Below, in pieces: positions 1 through 8,691 of a DNA stretch of 64,000 nucleotides. Every line of letters starts with the position of its first letter. The first letter of the stretch is position 1. The stretch comes from BRH-c25 sp035627615 (lineage in GTDB: Bacteria; Bacillota; Clostridia; Lutisporales; Lutisporaceae), in contig DASPLL010000026.1 of assembly GCA_035627615.1 (NCBI GenBank), positions 79,999 through 143,998 on the forward strand, in the 5' to 3' direction. Position numbers and translations under genes: made by a program. The notes under the pieces were generated by a model that saw only the letters and a program-made list of their open reading frames with translations, ran no database searches and was not told the DNA's origin.

Positions 1-498
1 AAATAAAGCCTTGACACGTTCCACTCTCTCACTTTGAAGCTTGTTCAGACTTTCCCCGAAATACAGCTTTCCAAAGCTGGTATAACGGATATCATTAGCA
101 TTTCTGACTGCATCGATGCCCACGCAGGAGGAATACAAGAGCTTTTCCATGCCAAAAGCCCCGCCTAATATTTCTTCGCTGTCGATACCGTTCAGGAGGG
201 ACATGATAATGGTATCGGGCCCTATGCGCTTTCTAATTGCATCGACAGCCTGGCTGAGATTGTGATATTTGACCGCTATAAGGATCAGATCCGCATAGGC
301 TCCATCATCCTCAGGCCGTATGAAATTAAAGTCATAGGGCTTCCCATTCACAGTCAGCTTGTTTGTGGAATATTTTCCGATCCTGCTGCTGTCTGCGATA
401 ACAGTGAAATCAATGGAACCGGTATCGAAAAGCTTTGCAGCATAACTGCCCCCTATGGCTCCCAGGCCAATGACCGATACATTTTTAATCTTTTTCAC
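1..498 (-). CDS. Ketopantoate reductase-like protein (PanE/ApbA family), N-terminal part
   Basis: The minus-strand frame starts at a GTG (498) preceded by an AAAGGAG ribosome binding site and stays open to the window edge, giving 166 residues of an unfinished protein. The N-terminus holds a Rossmann dinucleotide-binding motif, GLGAIGGSYAAK, followed by a VKYHNLSQAV segment and an LLNGIDSEE segment. These match the NADP-binding half of the 2-dehydropantoate 2-reductase family, which reduces ketopantoate to pantoate in pantothenate synthesis; many paralogues act on other 2-keto acids. The catalytic C-terminal domain lies outside the window, so the substrate is not assignable. Confidence 0.8.
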   Translation of the reverse strand, partial: MKKIKNVSVIGLGAIGGSYAAKLFDTGSIDFTVIADSSRIGKYSTNKLTVNGKPYDFNFIRPEDDGAYADLILIAVKYHNLSQAVDAIRKRIGPDTIIMSLLNGIDSEEILGGAFGMEKLLYSSCVGIDAVRNANDIRYTSFGKLYFGESLNKLQSERVERVKALF

Positions 499-617
499 AC
501 AATCAGCTCCTTTATAACGTATGGCAGCCCTTCTGCCCATATTTAATGCTGCCCTTTTCCATACTGGAATTATACTACATTTCAAGCCTTACTGCCACAT
601 TATCTTCAGGCTCTTTT

Positions 618-1394
618 TCATCTGTCGAACAAAAACGATTTTACCAATGCGAAGTATTCCCTGATATGACTGTTCATCCTGACAGAAGCCGGGGTGCTGC
701 TTGTGATTCCATAAGGTTCAAATCCGACGCGCCTTGCAAGGAATTTGGCCCTCAGCATATGGAAATCACTTGTTGCCACTACGATGCGGGTGGTATTCCT
801 GCCCTCAATGTTCTGCAGTAATTCCCGGGAAAACACAAAATTCTCCATTGTACTTGTTGCCCTGTCTTCCTCAAGGATCCTTCCTGCAGCTATGCCCTTT
901 GATATCAAATACCTTTTCATTGCCTCAGCCTCGGTAATACTTTCTCCAAAGCCCTTACCCCCTGAGACAATAACATCAGTATCTGGATACTTCTCCATAT
1001 ATTCAAGTCCTTTCTGCAGACGCTCCTGCAGGGTCGGGGTTATCTCGCCCTCATGCAGTCCTCCTCCAAGTATTATAATGTAGTCTGCATCCACATCCTC
1101 CTGCAGGGAGCTGCTATAAGTAATCAGCACTTCCAGGGAAGCGAAGAATATGACACCGCATACTACCATGGCACAGACAAGCCTTCTTGCCAATGGATCC
1201 TGAATGACAGGCCTTCCCTTACGTACCCAAAGCCCGATATAAATATAAACAATAATTATAAGTCCTGCTATACCCGGAAATAATGACCCTACATTTATTC
1301 CCGTATATATGGAGACCAGGATTGTATCGATCACTCCAAGCATACCAAGCATCAGCAACAAATAATAAAACCACTTTTTATAATTTCTGTTCAT
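618..1394 (-). CDS. YdcF-family (DUF218) membrane-anchored protein
   Basis: A 258-residue protein with three hydrophobic segments in the first ~95 residues followed by a DUF218/YdcF domain. The domain starts at DADYIIILGGGL, continues with a VSGGKG loop and an ATSTMENF motif, and ends with ATSDFHMLRA. These are the conserved acidic, glycine-rich and histidine positions of the ElyC/SanA/YdcF family, linked in other bacteria to envelope or peptidoglycan precursor homeostasis. The biochemical activity is not established for most members. It stands alone, convergent with nothing close, so context adds little. Confidence 0.85.
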   Translation of the reverse strand: MNRNYKKWFYYLLLMLGMLGVIDTILVSIYTGINVGSLFPGIAGLIIIVYIYIGLWVRKGRPVIQDPLARRLVCAMVVCGVIFFASLEVLITYSSSLQEDVDADYIIILGGGLHEGEITPTLQERLQKGLEYMEKYPDTDVIVSGGKGFGESITEAEAMKRYLISKGIAAGRILEEDRATSTMENFVFSRELLQNIEGRNTTRIVVATSDFHMLRAKFLARRVGFEPYGITSSTPASVRMNSHIREYFALVKSFLFDR

Positions 1395-1474
1395 TGCATT
1401 TCATCCACTCACTTTACACATGTTTTTCCCATTCAGCAGGAAAGTCATTCAATCGGCAAATAAATAGACATCTA

Positions 1475-1504
1475 TTTACAAATATTAGTATTTTATGATA
1501 TAAT
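1475..1504 (+). promoter_or_regulatory. Sigma-A type promoter of the FN3 protein gene
   Basis: TTTACA (1475-1480), 18 bp, then TATAAT (1499-1504), about 30 bp upstream of the ATG at 1536. A good AGGAGG ribosome binding site lies at ~1525. The match to the housekeeping consensus is close; the start of transcription is inferred only. Confidence 0.55.
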
Positions 1505-1535
1505 TAGTAAATAATGGTAATTTAGGAGGGTTGTT

Positions 1536-2726
1536 ATGAAAAAAATAAGGGTTTCTGTAAAATGCGGTGCTGTTTTTCTTGTTATACTCTCCATGCTGTG
1601 CAGTACGACTGCAGCCTTCGCATACTCCTCAACGGATACCCAATCCCCCACGGCTCCAAAGGAATTAACTGCTGTAAATGCTACCCATACAGCTATTTCA
1701 TTAAGCTGGGCGGCATCAAAGGACGACAAATCGGTAAAAGGTTATCAAGTGTATAGGGACGGCAAGAAAATCACATCCGCTTCAAAAACTACTTACACAA
1801 ATACCAGACTGGTTCCGGGCAGGACATATACATATGCCGTAAGGGCATATGATGCTGCCGGCAATATATCAGAGAGCAGTAATGTAATAACCGCCTCAAC
1901 AATAAGTGACCTGCAGGCTCCTTCTGCTCCCGGGGGACTGAAGGCAGCCTCCGTGACCCATACCTCCGCATCGCTCACCTGGAAGCCTTCAACAGACAAT
2001 GTAGGTGTAAAAGGCTACGAAATATACATTAACGGAAAAAAAGCCGCATCTACCTCCACCGCTCACTATGACTATAAAAAGCTTACTCCGGGCACTGCCA
2101 ATACACTATATATAAAGGCATATGATGATGCCGGCAACTATTCTTCACAGAGCAGCAGCATCTCGGTCAATACCCTGCCGGATGAAACGGCGCCATCTCC
2201 ACCGGTTGGACTTAAAGCTTCTTCCGTAACCTTAACGGAAGTGAATCTGACCTGGTCGCCTGCTGCGGATAATGTTCAGGTCAGAGGCTACGATATCATC
2301 CGTGACGGTATCAAGATCGGCACCTCAACCAAAACAAGCTACTGCAGCAAAGGCCTGTTCCCCGGAAAAAGCTACACCTATACAGTGAGGGCCTCCGATA
2401 TTTCAGGCAATCTATCAAGCAGCAGCAGCCAGGTAAATGTGGCCACATTGAAGGATCAACAGGCACCAAAAGCTCCAACGGGGCTTAAGGTGGCTGACAT
2501 CAAGAATTCGTCTGTTTACCTCGAATGGAAGGCTTCCACCGATAATGGCAAGGTAGCAGGCTACCAGATATACTGCAACGGTATTGTAATCAGCACCGCA
2601 GCGGGAACCTCACGCAAAGTGACAAATCCCTTCGGTCCGGGTTCTATTGATTTCTATATAAGATCCTATGACCAGGCAGGCAACCTGTCGGACAGCAGCA
2701 ATACGGCAACTGCCGTAACGCCTTAA
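1536..2726 (+). CDS. Secreted protein of four fibronectin type III domains
   Basis: 396 residues: a signal peptide (basic MKKIRVSVK, hydrophobic core, likely cleavage near residue 30) and then four FN3 repeats of about 90 residues. Each repeat begins with a (Q/E)xPxxPxGLKA-type strand and carries the conserved LxWxxSxDN and GYxIYxxG positions, ending in YDxAGNxS. No catalytic domain, sortase motif, SLH domain or lipobox is present, so the protein is probably released or held non-covalently. FN3 arrays of this kind usually accompany extracellular carbohydrate-active enzymes as spacers or binding modules. An FN3-only protein is less usual and its ligand is unknown. Confidence 0.85.
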   Translation: MKKIRVSVKCGAVFLVILSMLCSTTAAFAYSSTDTQSPTAPKELTAVNATHTAISLSWAASKDDKSVKGYQVYRDGKKITSASKTTYTNTRLVPGRTYTYAVRAYDAAGNISESSNVITASTISDLQAPSAPGGLKAASVTHTSASLTWKPSTDNVGVKGYEIYINGKKAASTSTAHYDYKKLTPGTANTLYIKAYDDAGNYSSQSSSISVNTLPDETAPSPPVGLKASSVTLTEVNLTWSPAADNVQVRGYDIIRDGIKIGTSTKTSYCSKGLFPGKSYTYTVRASDISGNLSSSSSQVNVATLKDQQAPKAPTGLKVADIKNSSVYLEWKASTDNGKVAGYQIYCNGIVISTAAGTSRKVTNPFGPGSIDFYIRSYDQAGNLSDSSNTATAVTP

Positions 2727-2744
2727 TAATTGCCCCAAAACATA

Positions 2745-2784
2745 GAAGCACCTGTTATACACATACTACCATAACAGGTGCTTC
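2745..2784. terminator. Bidirectional terminator hairpin
   Basis: Perfect 14-bp inverted repeat, GAAGCACCTGTTAT (2745-2758) and its complement (2771-2784), 12-nt loop. It lies between the convergent FN3 gene and the opp operon, with A-rich and T-rich flanks. Confidence 0.8.
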
Positions 2785-2811
2785 TTCTCAATTATCTGTT
2801 TATTTGATGTG

Positions 2812-3789
2812 CTAAGCTCCCAGGCAGGCAACCAAATGTCCTCCTCCAGCATCCCTGAGCACAGGCACTTCTTCACAGCAGCGTGGCAGTACGCAGTTGC
2901 AGCGGGTATGGAAGCGGCAGCCTGAGGGTGGATTGGCCGGACTTGGGACATCTCCCTGTAAAATTATCTGGTTCCGTTTGGCCTCCGGATCAGGAATGGG
3001 TATTGCCGATAAAAGAGCCTTAGTGTATGGGTGAAGCGGATTTTTATATAATTCCCTTTTCTCCGCTATTTCAACCACTTTTCCCAGATACATCACGGCT
3101 ACCCTGCTGCTGATGTGCTTTACAACGCTCAGATCATGGGATATGAACAGATAAGTCAGATCGAACTTCTGCTGCAGCTCCTGCATCAGGTTCAGCACCT
3201 GGGACCTTACGGATACATCCAGGGCAGAAACAGGTTCGTCGCAGATGATCAGCCGGGGATTGACAGCCAAAGCTCTGGCAATACCTATTCTTTGCCGCTG
3301 CCCTCCGGAAAACTCATGGGGATAGCGGCTCATGTGATGGCTGTCCATCCCGACTTCCTTAAGCAGATGAACTATTCTTTCCTTTCTTTTCTCCCCTTTT
3401 GCCAGCTCGAATATCTCCATAGGCTCGCTCAGGGTCTCTTCGATGGTCATCCTGGGATTCAGGGATGCATAAGGGTCCTGGAAAATTATCTGCATCTTTT
3501 TTCTCAGCTGGCGGACTTCTTCATCCCTGAGCCGGAATATATCCCGCCCCTCGAAGCACACTTCCCCTTCAGTAGCATCCAGCAGCCGGAGTATGACACG
3601 GCCCAGTGTGGACTTTCCGCATCCGCTTTCACCCACTAGTCCAAGGGTCTCCCCCTTCTTTATGGATAGGTCTATGCCATCAACGGCTTTGACATATCCT
3701 ACGGTTTTTTGAAGGACGCCGCTTTTGATAGGAAAATATTTCTTGATATTCCTTATTTCAATCAGAGAATGCTCTATCGCTTCAGACAT
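2812..3789 (-). CDS. oppF: Oligopeptide/dipeptide ABC transporter ATP-binding protein (OppF/DppF type)
   Basis: 325 residues from the ATG at 3789, which overlaps the upstream oppD stop and follows an AAGGAG site; longer upstream extensions run into oppD and are unlikely. Walker A GESGCGKST, Q-loop, signature SGGQRQRIGIARAL and Walker B LIICDEP are intact. The C-terminus has the oligo_HPY domain with a cysteine cluster (CRFHTRCNC), typical of peptide-importer ATPases that may hold an Fe-S cluster. It pairs with OppD to drive import through the permeases encoded just upstream. Whether the substrate is dipeptides, longer peptides or another ligand cannot be read from the ATPase. Confidence 0.9.
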   Translation of the reverse strand: MSEAIEHSLIEIRNIKKYFPIKSGVLQKTVGYVKAVDGIDLSIKKGETLGLVGESGCGKSTLGRVILRLLDATEGEVCFEGRDIFRLRDEEVRQLRKKMQIIFQDPYASLNPRMTIEETLSEPMEIFELAKGEKRKERIVHLLKEVGMDSHHMSRYPHEFSGGQRQRIGIARALAVNPRLIICDEPVSALDVSVRSQVLNLMQELQQKFDLTYLFISHDLSVVKHISSRVAVMYLGKVVEIAEKRELYKNPLHPYTKALLSAIPIPDPEAKRNQIILQGDVPSPANPPSGCRFHTRCNCVLPRCCEEVPVLRDAGGGHLVACLGA

Positions 3790-4819
3790 TGGCTCCTTCC
3801 TCCTTTTCCTCAATGTCAGCATCCCACTGGGGGGAATACTTCCAGCATCGTACTTTACGTCCATCCAGAGGGAACAGCTCCGGCTCCTGGCGGCTGCAGA
3901 TGGGCCTTGCTTCCGGGCAGCGGGGATGAAACCGGCATGCCTTGGGCATATGGGCCGGATTAGGGATCATTCCCTCTATTACATAGAGTTTATCCTGCTC
4001 TACATCCATCCTGGGGATTGAACCCAGGAGTCCCACGGTATAGGGATGCTTAGGAGCTCTGAACAGTGCTTTTACATCCGCATACTCCACTACCCTGCCT
4101 GCATACATGACCAGTATATTATCCGCCATCTCCGCCACCACGCCCATGTCATGGGTTATCAGCATGATTGCGGTGCCAAGCTTGCGCTTCAGCTCCTTCA
4201 GAAGCTCAAGTATTTGGGCCTGGATGGTCACATCCAGAGCAGTTGTCGGTTCATCGGCAATCAATAAGGCAGGATTGCAGGAAATAGCCATGGCTATCAT
4301 CACCCTCTGACGCATGCCTCCGCTGAGCTGATGCGGATATTCATTGATACGCTGCTCAGGCAGGGGAATACCGACAAGCTTGAGCATATCCACAGCTTTT
4401 TTGACCGCTTCCTTTTTGTTCAGCTTCTGATGCAGGCATATTACCTCTGTAAGCTGATCGCCTATTGTATATACCGGATTGAGTGACGTCATCGGCTCCT
4501 GGAATATCATAGAAATGGCATTTCCCCGGATATGCCTCATTTCATTTTTTGTTTTTTTCAAAAGGTCTTCTCCCCGGAAGATGATTTCACCGGCAACAGT
4601 TCTGCCGGGCGGATCAGGAACGAGCCTTAACATTGAAAGGCAGGTAACGCTTTTTCCGCATCCCGACTCACCAACTATACCCAGAGTTTCTCCCTTCCTC
4701 ACCTGGAAATCGACCCCGTCAACCGCCGGCATAACAGCCTCATCAGTATAAAAATATGTTTTAAGGCCTTTAATGTCCAGAATGATATCTTCCAAATTCA
4801 TTACCCCCATTTGTTCCAT
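3782..4819 (-). CDS. oppD: Oligopeptide/dipeptide ABC transporter ATP-binding protein (OppD/DppD type)
   Basis: 345 residues, ATG at 4819 with a TAGGA site overlapping the oppC stop. Walker A GESGCGKS, Q-loop FQEPMTSLNPV, signature LSGGMRQRVMIAMA and Walker B LLIADEP are visible, and the C-terminal oligo_HPY domain carries CRFHPRCPEARPIC. Gene order oppA-B-C-D-F with overlaps or short gaps indicates a single transcript and a heterodimeric ATPase OppD/OppF. Confidence 0.9.
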   Translation of the reverse strand: MEQMGVMNLEDIILDIKGLKTYFYTDEAVMPAVDGVDFQVRKGETLGIVGESGCGKSVTCLSMLRLVPDPPGRTVAGEIIFRGEDLLKKTKNEMRHIRGNAISMIFQEPMTSLNPVYTIGDQLTEVICLHQKLNKKEAVKKAVDMLKLVGIPLPEQRINEYPHQLSGGMRQRVMIAMAISCNPALLIADEPTTALDVTIQAQILELLKELKRKLGTAIMLITHDMGVVAEMADNILVMYAGRVVEYADVKALFRAPKHPYTVGLLGSIPRMDVEQDKLYVIEGMIPNPAHMPKACRFHPRCPEARPICSRQEPELFPLDGRKVRCWKYSPQWDADIEEKEEGANV

Positions 4820-4828
4820 GAATTTATC

Positions 4829-5671
4829 CTATACCGACAGGTTTCTCAGCTTTGGATCAAGGTGGTCCCTAAAGCCATCACCCAGCAGATTGAAGCCCAG
4901 CACGACAACAAGGATCGCAAGACCGGGGAAGGTGGCGTACCACCAGTGGCTCAAAAGGTACTGACGCCCTGCTGAGATCAGTGCACCCCATTCCGGTGTG
5001 GGCGGCTGTGCTCCCAGGCCGATGAAGCTCAGGCCTGCAGTCAATTGAATTGCAAAGCCTATATCCATCGTCGCCTGCACTACTATGGGCGATATGCAAT
5101 TAGGCAGTATATGCCTCCATATTATTCTTGACTGCTTATTCCCCAGGGCTCTGGCAGCTTCTACATACTCATACTCACGCAAAGCCAGGACCTGCGCCCT
5201 GACCAAACGGGTATACCAGGGCCACCAGGTGAGACTGGCAGCAATAACCGCATTGCTGAGGCTGGGGCCCAGGGCGGCAGCAATAGCCATAGCCAGTATC
5301 AGCGAAGGAAATGCAAGGAAGACATCTGTTATACGCATGATGATTTCATCTATCCAGCCGCCGAAAAATCCGCTGACAGCGCCTGTAACAACCCCTATGA
5401 CGATAGCTACTGACACGACCTCAAGCCCAACAAGTATGGATATCCTGGCTCCGTACAGTACCCTTGAGAACACATCCCTGCCCAGTTCATCAGTGCCCAT
5501 GGGATGGACCTGCCCCGGCGGAAGAAGCTTGTCGGACATTGAGATAGCTTCCGGGTCGTAGGGTGCAAGCAGGGGAGCCAGCAGTGCGGTTAAAAGCAGC
5601 AAAAGGATTATAACTGCTCCGATAATATTCAATGGGTTGCGGAAGAACTTTTTTATCAATTTATTATTCAT
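4829..5671 (-). CDS. oppC: Oligopeptide/dipeptide ABC transporter permease (OppC/DppC type)
   Basis: 280 residues. There is a short cytoplasmic tail, a first membrane helix (about residues 18-37), the N-terminal OppC segment LAPYDPE, and five further helices. The EAA loop (EAARALGNKQSRIIWRHILPN) contacts the ATPases. Start ATG follows a GGGGGGTG ribosome binding site. It is the second membrane subunit of the importer encoded by the surrounding genes. Confidence 0.9.
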   Translation of the reverse strand: MNNKLIKKFFRNPLNIIGAVIILLLLLTALLAPLLAPYDPEAISMSDKLLPPGQVHPMGTDELGRDVFSRVLYGARISILVGLEVVSVAIVIGVVTGAVSGFFGGWIDEIIMRITDVFLAFPSLILAMAIAAALGPSLSNAVIAASLTWWPWYTRLVRAQVLALREYEYVEAARALGNKQSRIIWRHILPNCISPIVVQATMDIGFAIQLTAGLSFIGLGAQPPTPEWGALISAGRQYLLSHWWYATFPGLAILVVVLGFNLLGDGFRDHLDPKLRNLSV

Positions 5672-5690
5672 AGATTAACACCCCCCAACT

Positions 5691-6698
5691 TTACTTATAC
5701 ACGATCCGTGGGTTTGCCAGAGCATAACAGATATCTGTGATCAGATTCATAAACACAAATATGACTGTAATTACCAGTGTAACTCCCATAATGGCGGGAA
5801 AGTTCAGGGTCATTATGGCATGAACACCATAGTTGCCGATGCCGGGCCAGGAAAAAATCGTCTCGGTAAGGACAGCTCCCCCCAACAGAGAAGCAAACTG
5901 CAGTCCCACAAGAGTCAGGACAGGAAGTATGGCATTGCGAAGCGCATGCTTGTATATAACGATTCTTTCAGCCAGGCCCTTAGCCCGGGCTGTACGGATA
6001 TAGTCGGCTCCCAATATCTCCAGCACGCTGGAACGGGTCATCCTTGTAAAAACAGCCGTAGCCGCATATCCTAAGGTAAGCGCGGGCAGTACCATATGTA
6101 TGATGCTGCTCTTTAATGCGATCCAGTCCCCTGTGAGTAAGCTATCCAAAATATATAATCCCGTTATATGGGTCGGAGGCAATAAACCTACTGCAATCCG
6201 CCCTCCAATGGGTAAAAGGTTCAGCCACTTGTAGAAAACCAACTGCAGCAGAAGGCCCAGCCAGAATATCGGTGTGGATGCTCCCAGCAGGCATAATATC
6301 CTGCTGCTGTGGTCAACAGGTCTGTCCTTTTTTACAGCAGATACGATGCCTAAAGGGATACCCGCCAATACACTGATGGCCAGGGCAAATACCGAAAGCT
6401 CCACAGTAGCAGGCAAACGGGCTTTGATATCCTCCGTGACAGGCCTCCTGGTCTCGATAGAGGTTCCAAGATCACCATGCAGCAGACCTTTCATATATTC
6501 AACATATTGAACCGGCAAAGGCTTGTCAAAGCCTAAGGAATGGCGCAGGTTCTCAATCTGTTCGGGGCCGGCATGAGGGCCGGCCGCCAAACGGACAGGA
6601 TCGCCAGGAACGGCATGTGAAATGAGGAAAGTCAGCAATGACATGCCGAGCAGCACTATTATAGCCATTAGAAATCTTCTAAGGATATAAGCCCTCAA
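5691..6698 (-). CDS. oppB: Oligopeptide/dipeptide ABC transporter permease (OppB/DppB type)
   Basis: 335 residues with a TTG start at 6698 placed 8 nt after AGGAGG. The N-terminus (ILRRFLMAIIVLLGMSLLTFLISHAVPGDP) is diagnostic of the OppB/DppB family and six helices can be drawn. The EAA-type loop YIRTARAKGLAERIVIYKHALRNA is intact. It sits between the binding-protein gene and oppC with 16-20 nt gaps. Confidence 0.9.
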   Translation of the reverse strand: MRAYILRRFLMAIIVLLGMSLLTFLISHAVPGDPVRLAAGPHAGPEQIENLRHSLGFDKPLPVQYVEYMKGLLHGDLGTSIETRRPVTEDIKARLPATVELSVFALAISVLAGIPLGIVSAVKKDRPVDHSSRILCLLGASTPIFWLGLLLQLVFYKWLNLLPIGGRIAVGLLPPTHITGLYILDSLLTGDWIALKSSIIHMVLPALTLGYAATAVFTRMTRSSVLEILGADYIRTARAKGLAERIVIYKHALRNAILPVLTLVGLQFASLLGGAVLTETIFSWPGIGNYGVHAIMTLNFPAIMGVTLVITVIFVFMNLITDICYALANPRIVYK

Positions 6699-6714
6699 TT
6701 AAACCCCTCCTGTT

Positions 6715-8355
6715 TTATTCTTTATACATCTGATAGAAGTTATAGGAAAGCAGCGGGTGATATACAAAGCCTTTGACCCACGCACGCTTCGCAACGTTTG
6801 AATCCATCAGAAGGATCCATACAACAGGTGCATCTCCGTTGATGATCTGCTGGATCTCCTTATACATAGGCTCCCTGACAGCCGCATCGGTGGTCTGGCG
6901 GGCAGTATCCAGCAGTTTGTCAACCTCTTTGTTTATGTAGAAGCACTGATTAATGGAGCCGATCTGCTTAGAACCATAGCTGGCATTCAGCACATCATCG
7001 GGATCCATATAGTCAGGATAAAAGCCGGAGACAAACATATCCGAAGCTGTGTCGGGAGCGGCCAGCATGTCTTTTATAGTAGCCCAGGCCAATACTTGTA
7101 TATCAACCTGTATTCCGATCTCCTTCATATTCTGCTGGAACAGCTCTGCAATACGCTTATATTCATCCGCACCGGTCTCTACCTGAATTGTGAATTTCAG
7201 GTCCTTGCCGCCGGGGTAGCCTGCTTCGTCCAGTAATGCCTTGGCCTTTTCCACATCCGTATCATAGGGGACTATGCTGCTGTCATGGGCCCACATGCCC
7301 TGGGGAAGCGGTCCCTGCATCTTGGTACCCATATTATTGTATATGGAAATTGCATCCTTGTAATTGAAGGCATAAGCTATAGCCTGGCGTACCAGCTTGT
7401 TTTTAAGGGCGCCTCTCTGGTTGTTAAGCCAGATTCCCAGCAGATTGAGGGTATTATGCTGCTCCAAAGCCAGGTCTTTGTTCGCCGACATGGTTGTGAG
7501 AGCATCACGGGGAACACTTTCAGCAAAATCGGCATCGCCGTTTTCCAGCATCAGGCGCTGGGTGTTGGACTCGGGAGTGGTTTTGAAAATAATCTTTGAG
7601 ACATGCTTACCATCCCAGCCTCCCCAGTATTCATCGAACTTATCCATTGTAAAGTCCTGCCCTATATTCCATGCAGTCTGCCTGTAGGGTCCTGTCCCTG
7701 CCATATTCTGCTTCAGCCAGTCCTTTGCCAGATCACCGTTCACTTCATGCCCGGTGATGGCCTTGGGGCTTATTATTGCAGGACCGGCCGGCTGGGCAAG
7801 GGCATGCAGGAAGGGTACAAAAGGATAGGCGAGGGTGAATCTGGCAGTGTTTTCATCAACTGCCTCTACCTTGGTGATCATGTCAAACATCCAGGCAGGC
7901 CCCTCATTGATCTTCAGCATTCTTTCAAAGCTTGCCTTGACAGCTTCGGCATTGAATGGTTCACCATCGTGGAATTTCACGCCTTTTCTCAGGTGGAATA
8001 CCCATATCTTGCCGTTATCCTGGGATTCCCAGCTCTCGGCCAGCATTGGCTTTATCTGGCTCCCTCCCTGCTCATAGGTAACAAGCCCTTCATAAGCCTG
8101 GCTTGTTACGACCAGGGATTCAGGATCATAAGCAATAGCAGGGTCTACGGTACTTGGCTGCTCGGTAGTTGCATAAATCATGGTGTCAGGATTCTTGACT
8201 GCAGGAGCGGTCACGGCAGCGGCTGGCGCCGCTTCACCGGCAGCCGGGGCTGCCTCCTGGTTCGCTTTGTTGGCAGCCGGAGCACATCCGGTTATTGAAG
8301 CAAGCACCAGGATAATAACCAACAGAACGGACAATAGAGATCTGCTTTTTTTCAA
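6715..8355 (-). CDS. oppA: Oligopeptide/dipeptide ABC transporter substrate-binding lipoprotein (OppA/DppA family)
   Basis: 546 residues. TTG start at 8355 behind AAGGGGATG. The lipoprotein signal ends in a lipobox ASITGC (Cys24), followed by an Ala/Pro-rich linker and an SBP_bac_5 domain beginning near TMIYATTEQPSTVDPA. It is the first gene of the opp operon, as usual for the most highly needed subunit. The length and domain fit peptide binders, but nickel, heme and glutathione binders share this fold, so the ligand is inferred only from family frequency. Confidence 0.9.
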   Translation of the reverse strand: MKKSRSLLSVLLVIILVLASITGCAPAANKANQEAAPAAGEAAPAAAVTAPAVKNPDTMIYATTEQPSTVDPAIAYDPESLVVTSQAYEGLVTYEQGGSQIKPMLAESWESQDNGKIWVFHLRKGVKFHDGEPFNAEAVKASFERMLKINEGPAWMFDMITKVEAVDENTARFTLAYPFVPFLHALAQPAGPAIISPKAITGHEVNGDLAKDWLKQNMAGTGPYRQTAWNIGQDFTMDKFDEYWGGWDGKHVSKIIFKTTPESNTQRLMLENGDADFAESVPRDALTTMSANKDLALEQHNTLNLLGIWLNNQRGALKNKLVRQAIAYAFNYKDAISIYNNMGTKMQGPLPQGMWAHDSSIVPYDTDVEKAKALLDEAGYPGGKDLKFTIQVETGADEYKRIAELFQQNMKEIGIQVDIQVLAWATIKDMLAAPDTASDMFVSGFYPDYMDPDDVLNASYGSKQIGSINQCFYINKEVDKLLDTARQTTDAAVREPMYKEIQQIINGDAPVVWILLMDSNVAKRAWVKGFVYHPLLSYNFYQMYKE

Positions 8356-8589
8356 CTTAATTCATCCCCTTCTCATTTTTTCTATAATGGATCACCGCAG
8401 GCTATGCAATATCCCTCCTTTTCCTTATTTTTCTCATCATACTTGCACCACTTCGTTTGTGCCATTTCATATATCATCAGCTATTATCCTCACTTCAGGT
8501 AACATTTGCAGCATCATTATTCCATTTATATGCAGGCCTGTACTTGCATATGTGTCTTTCCTATTTGTAGGAATCCACTGCAAATAAAG
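8356..8589 (-). promoter_or_regulatory. Upstream region of the opp operon
   Basis: About 230 nt without a gene between the opp operon and the RocB-like gene. It must hold the opp promoter on the minus strand. I looked for T-box, S-box and other riboswitch signatures and recognised none; no confident -35/-10 pair stands out. Confidence 0.3.
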
Positions 8590-8625
8590 AAGCACCTCAT
8601 GTTATTCCACTAACATGAAGTGCTT
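8590..8625 (-). terminator. Terminator after the RocB-like gene
   Basis: 15-bp inverted repeat with one G-T wobble (8590-8604 and 8611-8625), loop of six, about 65 nt downstream of the stop at 8692. Confidence 0.7.
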
Positions 8626-8691
8626 TGATTAAAGATATATGTCTGGTTATATACTGTCCCCTGCCGAATGGGCAGAATTAACCTGATTGTT

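Noticed and set aside
7603..8298. Open frame of 231 codons antisense to oppA
   Set aside because: Composition is that of a reverse-complement shadow, and the oppA frame on the other strand is unmistakable.
8356..8589. T-box or other riboswitch upstream of the opp operon
   Set aside because: Searched by eye for AGGGTGGNACCGCG and known riboswitch cores on the minus strand; only a chance GCGGTGATCC was found.
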